From CAMBDR01 sp046597185 (GTDB lineage Bacteria; Pseudomonadota; Gammaproteobacteria; Burkholderiales; Burkholderiaceae_D): 9,994 bases of DNA. The position numbers and the translations under genes are program-made. Each line of letters begins with the position of its first letter. Within the stretch, counting starts at the first letter, position 1. This document shows positions 7,495 to 9,994 of this stretch, one piece after another. Location of the stretch: NCBI GenBank assembly GCA_046597185.1, contig JBKJLF010000134.1, forward strand, positions 1-9,994, in the 5' to 3' direction. A model generated the notes under the pieces. That model did no database searches. It worked only from the letters and a program-made list of their open reading frames with translations, and had not been told where the DNA came from.

Positions 7495-7700
7495 TCAGTT
7501 CAGTTATGAAATGTGGCGCCGCATCGGGTACGTTGACTTGCTCACTCTCTCAAACGGGATAGCATCCCTGCGGCTTAACACCGCAAGCACGCTCCACCAA
7601 TGGCGATAACGTCACCCATGACCACGCTGAATATCGGGCAAAATGCACCATTGCACTGACGGTCTACCACTGCGCTGTATACGATTTTCCCACATCGCGT
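7495..7700 (-). ncRNA. Candidate IS110 bridge-RNA locus (left non-coding end)
   Basis: In the IS110 group the bridge RNA that pairs with target and donor DNA is encoded in the non-coding end upstream of the transposase. This stretch occupies that place and has two adjacent perfect hairpins on the minus strand: TGCGG/CCGCA at 7585-7569 with a 7-nt loop, and GGGAT/ATCCC at 7568-7556 with a 3-nt loop. Further out the strand reads AGTGCAATGGTGCATTTTGC (7662-7643). No fold or guide loops could be computed, and the element boundary is not known, so the coordinates are approximate. Confidence 0.3.
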
Positions 7701-7927
7701 TCAGCGGTGGCAAGGTTTCTTCGGGGCGATTTGCGGCCGCGGCCCGATCACTTCGCTGAATAGTCATAGCTCGCCAATATAATCCGGGGTACGAGTGAAT
7801 GAGAACCCGTCGTGTTAGGTTACGAGGTCACGAAACCACAAAAGGTTTCACGACCTCTTTCATTGCTCGACGGCACGTCCGGGCATTGTCTTTCATTATC
7901 GAGGGGGGGCGCATCGTTTCATGAAAC
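7701..7927. other. Non-coding spacer downstream of the GNAT gene
   Basis: No supported coding sequence was found. It contains the hairpin at 7824-7857 and, touching the GNAT stop codon, the perfect 12-bp palindrome GTTTCATGAAAC at 7916-7927 beside a run of seven G (7903-7909). The outer boundary of the IS110 element should fall here but was not identified. Confidence 0.5.
7824..7857. repeat. Long imperfect hairpin between IS110 and GNAT genes
   Basis: GAGGTC (7824-7829) and GAAACC (7832-7837) pair with GGTTTC (7844-7849) and GACCTC (7852-7857), with a 2-by-2 internal mismatch and a 6-nt loop, giving twelve paired bases. On the plus strand it is followed by TTTCATT, only a weak T-tract. It lies downstream of the GNAT stop codon, where a terminator would be expected, but no T-run follows on the minus strand. 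Related TCTTTCATT words recur at 7857 and 7889. Confidence 0.45.
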
Positions 7928-8491
7928 TTAGGGGCGCACGCGGGAATAAATACGGGTATTCCTTAGTTGACCCTGAATATTAAGGCGATCCTTACGCAAG
8001 GTTCCCTCCAGTTGAAACCCCGCTCGTTCTGCTAAGCGCCAACTTGCGATGTTTAGTTCGTCGGTCGTAAGGAAAACGCGGGTTGCACCTAGTTGTTGCA
8101 GAGCGTGCTCCGTTAGTGCAGTAACACCTTCAGTGATAAATCCCTTACCGAGAAATCTACTGCGTCCCCAATAGCCGACTTCAAACTGACGGAGTTTCCA
8201 GTTGACATTATGCAAGCCACTACCTCCAACAAGTGCGCCTGATTCTTTATCAATGAAGAAAGCCATTAGGTCTTCGTTGAGCAGAAAGCGGGCATAAGCC
8301 CGACGACAGGACGCCTCCGATTCACTCAAGGATGGCGGAGGATAAACCCAGCCAAGCCATTGTTTGAGCTGTTCACAGGATTCAATCACTGCTGCGTTGA
8401 ACATGGCCCCATCACCAAGGCGCGCAACGCGGACAACCAGCCTATTGGTTTCAATTGACTCGGGAAGTTGATCGAGTGCCAAGGATTGCAT
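7928..8491 (-). CDS. RimJ/RimL-like GNAT N-acetyltransferase
   Basis: This complete 187-residue protein has the Acetyltransf_3 pattern. It opens with IETNRLVVR (13-21), the usual beta-1 strand of RimJ/RimL-type enzymes. QFEVGYWGRSRFLGKGFITE (102-121) contains the acetyl-CoA pyrophosphate loop (R110, then GKG at 115-117), and TTDELNIASWRLAERAGFQL (142-161) is the conserved Asn-x-x-Ser segment with the catalytic-side helix. The family transfers acetyl from acetyl-CoA to amino groups: N-termini of ribosomal proteins, antibiotics, or aminoacyl-nucleotide toxins such as processed microcin C. AGGA sits 5 nt before the ATG, supporting this start. It shares strand with the ThiF/MccB-like gene about 440 bp upstream, but an intron remnant and a small element lie between, so co-transcription is uncertain. 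The substrate cannot be read from the sequence. Confidence 0.88.
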   Translation of the reverse strand: MQSLALDQLPESIETNRLVVRVARLGDGAMFNAAVIESCEQLKQWLGWVYPPPSLSESEASCRRAYARFLLNEDLMAFFIDKESGALVGGSGLHNVNWKLRQFEVGYWGRSRFLGKGFITEGVTALTEHALQQLGATRVFLTTDELNIASWRLAERAGFQLEGTLRKDRLNIQGQLRNTRIYSRVRP

Positions 8492-8560
8492 GAATATCCT
8501 AACGATTAGCGTTTATCTGCCGCCCCACAAACGTAAAAGCAAGCCGCGCAGCGGTTGCGG

Positions 8561-8655
8561 GTCGGGTAGCCAGACGTGGTTGCCCACGTCCAGCCCCCTA
8601 AGAACGGTGCTTGCGCCTTTCGGCGCACACGGCTCAAGCCTCAACAAAGGCACAT
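8561..8655 (-). mobile_element. 3' end of a group II intron (domains V and VI), truncated
   Basis: On the minus strand, 8635-8602 is a 34-nt domain V: it starts GAGCCGTGTGCGCC, has a GAAA tetraloop, and returns GGCGCAAGCACCGTTC. The AGC catalytic triad is at nucleotides 2-4. One pair is broken (ACCGTTC where ACGGTTC is usual). Domain VI follows: TTAGGGGGCTG, the perfect 7-bp stem GACGTGG/CCACGTC with a GCAA loop, then TGGCTACCCGAC, with a branch-point-like A at 8567 seven nucleotides from the presumed 3' splice site at 8561. The preceding bases TTGAGGCTT look like the base of domain IV. No reverse transcriptase, domain I-III or 5' end is present in the window, so this is a dead remnant. The upper limit near 8655 is approximate. 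Confidence 0.82.
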
Positions 8656-8723
8656 TTAAGCACCCGGTTTCACAAAGAATATATCATCTTTTTCAGCATA
8701 TAACTGCTTCCTATGACACTTAG

Positions 8724-8830
8724 CGTGAAATAAGACAGATTTTGGACGACCAAAAACCTCGTGAGCAAAATCACGATTCTGTGATTATTTCATAATTCGG
8801 GGTGTTGTGGGCGACGCCACATCATGAAAG
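8724..8830 (+). mobile_element. Small palindromic TTAG-flanked element, copy C (107 bp)
   Basis: This copy lies between TTAG 8720-8723 and TTAG 8831-8834, in the opposite orientation to copies A and B. Its outer stem pairs 8726-8739 with 8778-8792. The inner hairpin TCGTGA/TCACGA is at 8759-8776 and the 3' hairpin TGTGG/CCACA at 8806-8821. Compared with copy B, CCACA replaces CCGCA, turning a wobble pair into a T-A pair. It is placed in the spacer between the group II intron remnant and the ThiF gene and carries no ORF. Confidence 0.9.
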
Positions 8831-8834
8831 TTAG

Positions 8835-8933
8835 TGGAATTGCATGGCAAAATCTCTTTTGATGTTGAACATGGAGTGAAATTTTGCCGGGGTGCCGGGG
8901 GGATTCATAGAACGCCGCTGGCTTACTGCTTAC
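8835..8933. other. Spacer downstream of the ThiF-like gene
   Basis: This is the 99-bp stretch between copy C of the small element and the ThiF stop codon. It contains a run of C and G (8889-8902) but no convincing terminator hairpin with a T-tract, and no coding sequence is supported. Confidence 0.4.
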
Positions 8934-9926
8934 TTACAATCCAACATCCCAGACCCGAGGAAATTCACGACTTCTCCACATGCCAGAAAATTCAGATTCT
9001 TTTATCTGTAATTGGTTAGCTAAGCCCAGTAAAAGCATCCCGCAAACTATTCCAGCAAGCTCCACATTAGTTGGGCCAAAACTTGGCATAATACTATTTG
9101 GAATTCGCTCCCATTCTATCATTTTAGGTTTTGGTTCAGTGGCCGCTCCGGCGTTAGCGGATTGATAAACAACCACACCATCTCCATGAGTATAGCCGCA
9201 TGATAACGCTGGTATTTTCAATTCTCTGGAATGCTGAAATACCATTGATGCAGTGCTAAGTGGGTCATCTGCACTAACCAAAACAAAATCAATATCAGTT
9301 AGTAATTGTTTTATATTTTGCGCGCCTACTGGATTTTTTTCAACTATAACTTCGATTCCGTCATGGCGATCTGCAATAGCATTTGCAATTACATCGACTT
9401 TATGCTTGCCAACATCGGCGCGTTTGAAAAACAATTGGCGATTAAAGTTGCTTAATTCAACGAGATCATGATCAACAATGGTTAATGCCTTAATGCCAGC
9501 ACCTGCTAACACCATTGATGATAGTGAGCCAATTCCTCCTAAACCCAAAACCAAAATTCTCGATGATCTGATTTTTTTCAATGAAAAAATTACTTGAGCA
9601 CAGTCGCTAGAGATAGAACAAAAGAAAGAACAAGTACGACTCGTTGCCGGGTGTTTAAGTAAGCTTTGAACCTCATCAACTTCATCTGGCGTGCCAAACA
9701 ATAACGAATGAATAGCTACTAAAGTCGTCCAAATCTGCATTTTTTCTAACGGTATAACTTCCGAAATACCTTTAGGACCATAAAAGCGTAATCCACCACT
9801 CTCATCTTGATATACGAAAGTGGCCGGTACTAAGATCGCAGTTGCAACACCATTTACAAAAACAGTATTCTCAAAAACTTTAGTATCCTCTGTTTGAATC
9901 AAATCAAGTAGATTTAGTGCCGTCAT
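8934..9926 (-). CDS. ThiF/MoeB/MccB-like E1-type adenylyltransferase
   Basis: This complete 330-residue protein has an N-terminal extension (about 1-118) and an E1-like nucleotide-binding domain (about 122-305). The ATP-binding loop is VLGLGGIGS (126-134), followed by VDHDLVELSNFNRQLFF (151-167), VGKHKV (172-177; K174 and K176) and VSADDP (217-222), the Mg-binding Asp region. Such enzymes adenylate the C-terminus of a partner protein or peptide. There is no CxxC zinc pair. The blocks NFNRQLFF, DVGKHKVDVI and VSADDP, and the extra N-terminal domain, recall microcin C synthetase MccB more than MoeB or ThiF; this comparison is from memory. In MccB the N-terminal domain grips the precursor peptide. 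AGGA lies 8 nt before the ATG and overlaps the end of the upstream frame, implying translational coupling. The substrate is not known. Confidence 0.85.
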   Translation of the reverse strand: MTALNLLDLIQTEDTKVFENTVFVNGVATAILVPATFVYQDESGGLRFYGPKGISEVIPLEKMQIWTTLVAIHSLLFGTPDEVDEVQSLLKHPATSRTCSFFCSISSDCAQVIFSLKKIRSSRILVLGLGGIGSLSSMVLAGAGIKALTIVDHDLVELSNFNRQLFFKRADVGKHKVDVIANAIADRHDGIEVIVEKNPVGAQNIKQLLTDIDFVLVSADDPLSTASMVFQHSRELKIPALSCGYTHGDGVVVYQSANAGAATEPKPKMIEWERIPNSIMPSFGPTNVELAGIVCGMLLLGLANQLQIKESEFSGMWRSREFPRVWDVGL

Positions 9927-9931
9927 ATTAT

Positions 9932-9994
9932 TTATCCTAGCGATGCCTTGACGAAAGTCGCAGCACCGCCGATTGGCATATTAGTTAGGGTGGG
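9932..9994 (-). CDS. 3' end of an ORF directly upstream of the ThiF-like gene (partial; possible peptide gene)
   Basis: The frame is open from the window edge for 20 codons and ends TAA at 9934-9932, 5 nt before the ThiF start. The visible C-terminus is MPIGGAATFVKASLG, preceded by PTLTN. It may be the tail of a longer gene, or a 15-residue peptide starting at ATG 9979, although no clear ribosome binding site precedes that ATG. Its position matches that of precursor peptides or ubiquitin-like partners of E1-type enzymes, whose modified group is the C-terminal carboxylate. It is too short to classify. Confidence 0.45.
   Translation of the reverse strand, partial: PTLTNMPIGGAATFVKASLG

Noticed and set aside
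7505..7524. A partial fourth copy of the small element (TTATGAAATGTGGCGCCGCATC-like)
   Set aside because: Only two short words match and in the wrong spacing; no TTAG junctions are present.
7022..7609. 195-codon plus-strand frame across the IS110 N-terminal fragment
   Set aside because: It runs antisense through the transposase fragment and the small elements, with no protein-family features.
7928..8505. The GNAT gene as an integron cassette, with GTTAGGA before the start and GTTAGGT at 7815 as attC core sites
   Set aside because: GTTAGGA does not fit GTTRRRY in its last base. No paired RYYYAAC core at a proper distance was found on either side, so no attC is supported.
8602..8635. The GC hairpin on the plus strand as a rho-independent terminator
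   Set aside because: Its length of 34 nt, GAAA loop, AGC triad and following domain VI stem identify it as group II intron domain V; no T-tract follows.

Overview
The window is a densely layered mobile-element region, probably from a beta- or gammaproteobacterium. That call rests only on the transposase types and codon style, and no taxonomic marker gene is present. Remnants or complete copies of five unrelated elements occur in under 9 kb: IS30, ISL3, IS66 (single-ORF type), IS110 and the 3' tip of a group II intron. Between them sit three non-transposase genes: a large outer-membrane DUF5916 protein, a RimL-like GNAT acetyltransferase, and a ThiF/MccB-like adenylyltransferase. The DUF5916 and ThiF genes are visibly more AT-rich than the transposases, which suggests they arrived by transfer.

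Layout. 1-363 (-) is the N-terminal part of an IS30-family transposase that runs off the left edge; its outer terminus lies near 550. It abuts a 5'-damaged ISL3-family transposase (about 586-1914, +), whose right end is near 1918. 1939-4149 (-) is the DUF5916 gene, bounded by a 13-bp inverted repeat (1919-1931 and 4377-4389). 4386-5795 (-) is an intact IS66 TnpC. 5901-7479 (-) is a 453-codon IS110-family transposase broken after codon 100 by two tandem copies of a roughly 105-bp palindromic element. 7495-7927 is non-coding; it may hold the IS110 bridge-RNA locus and contains a long hairpin. 7928-8491 (-) is the GNAT gene. 8561 to about 8655 (-) is the domain V/VI end of a group II intron. 8724-8830 (+) is a third copy of the small element. 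8934-9926 (-) is the ThiF/MccB-like gene, preceded by the 3' end of an ORF that stops 5 nt before its start codon and continues past the right edge.

The clearest unexplained signal is the small element. Three copies (107, 102 and 107 bp) each begin directly after TTAG and end directly before TTAG. They lack terminal inverted repeats, but they share nested hairpins with paired base changes, and one copy has used the TTAG at the end of another as its junction. Removing two copies plus one TTAG each restores the IS110 reading frame exactly. This looks like a non-autonomous single-strand-type (IS200/IS605-like) element, with an IS5-type 4-bp target duplication as the alternative.

The second lead is the ThiF gene, which resembles microcin C synthetase MccB from memory of that family. 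It lies on the same strand as a RimL-like acetyltransferase; this enzyme family gives self-immunity to microcin C. A very short gene or gene end sits immediately upstream where a precursor peptide would be expected. The pairing is suggestive, but the peptide ends in Gly rather than the usual Asn and no exporter gene lies in the window.
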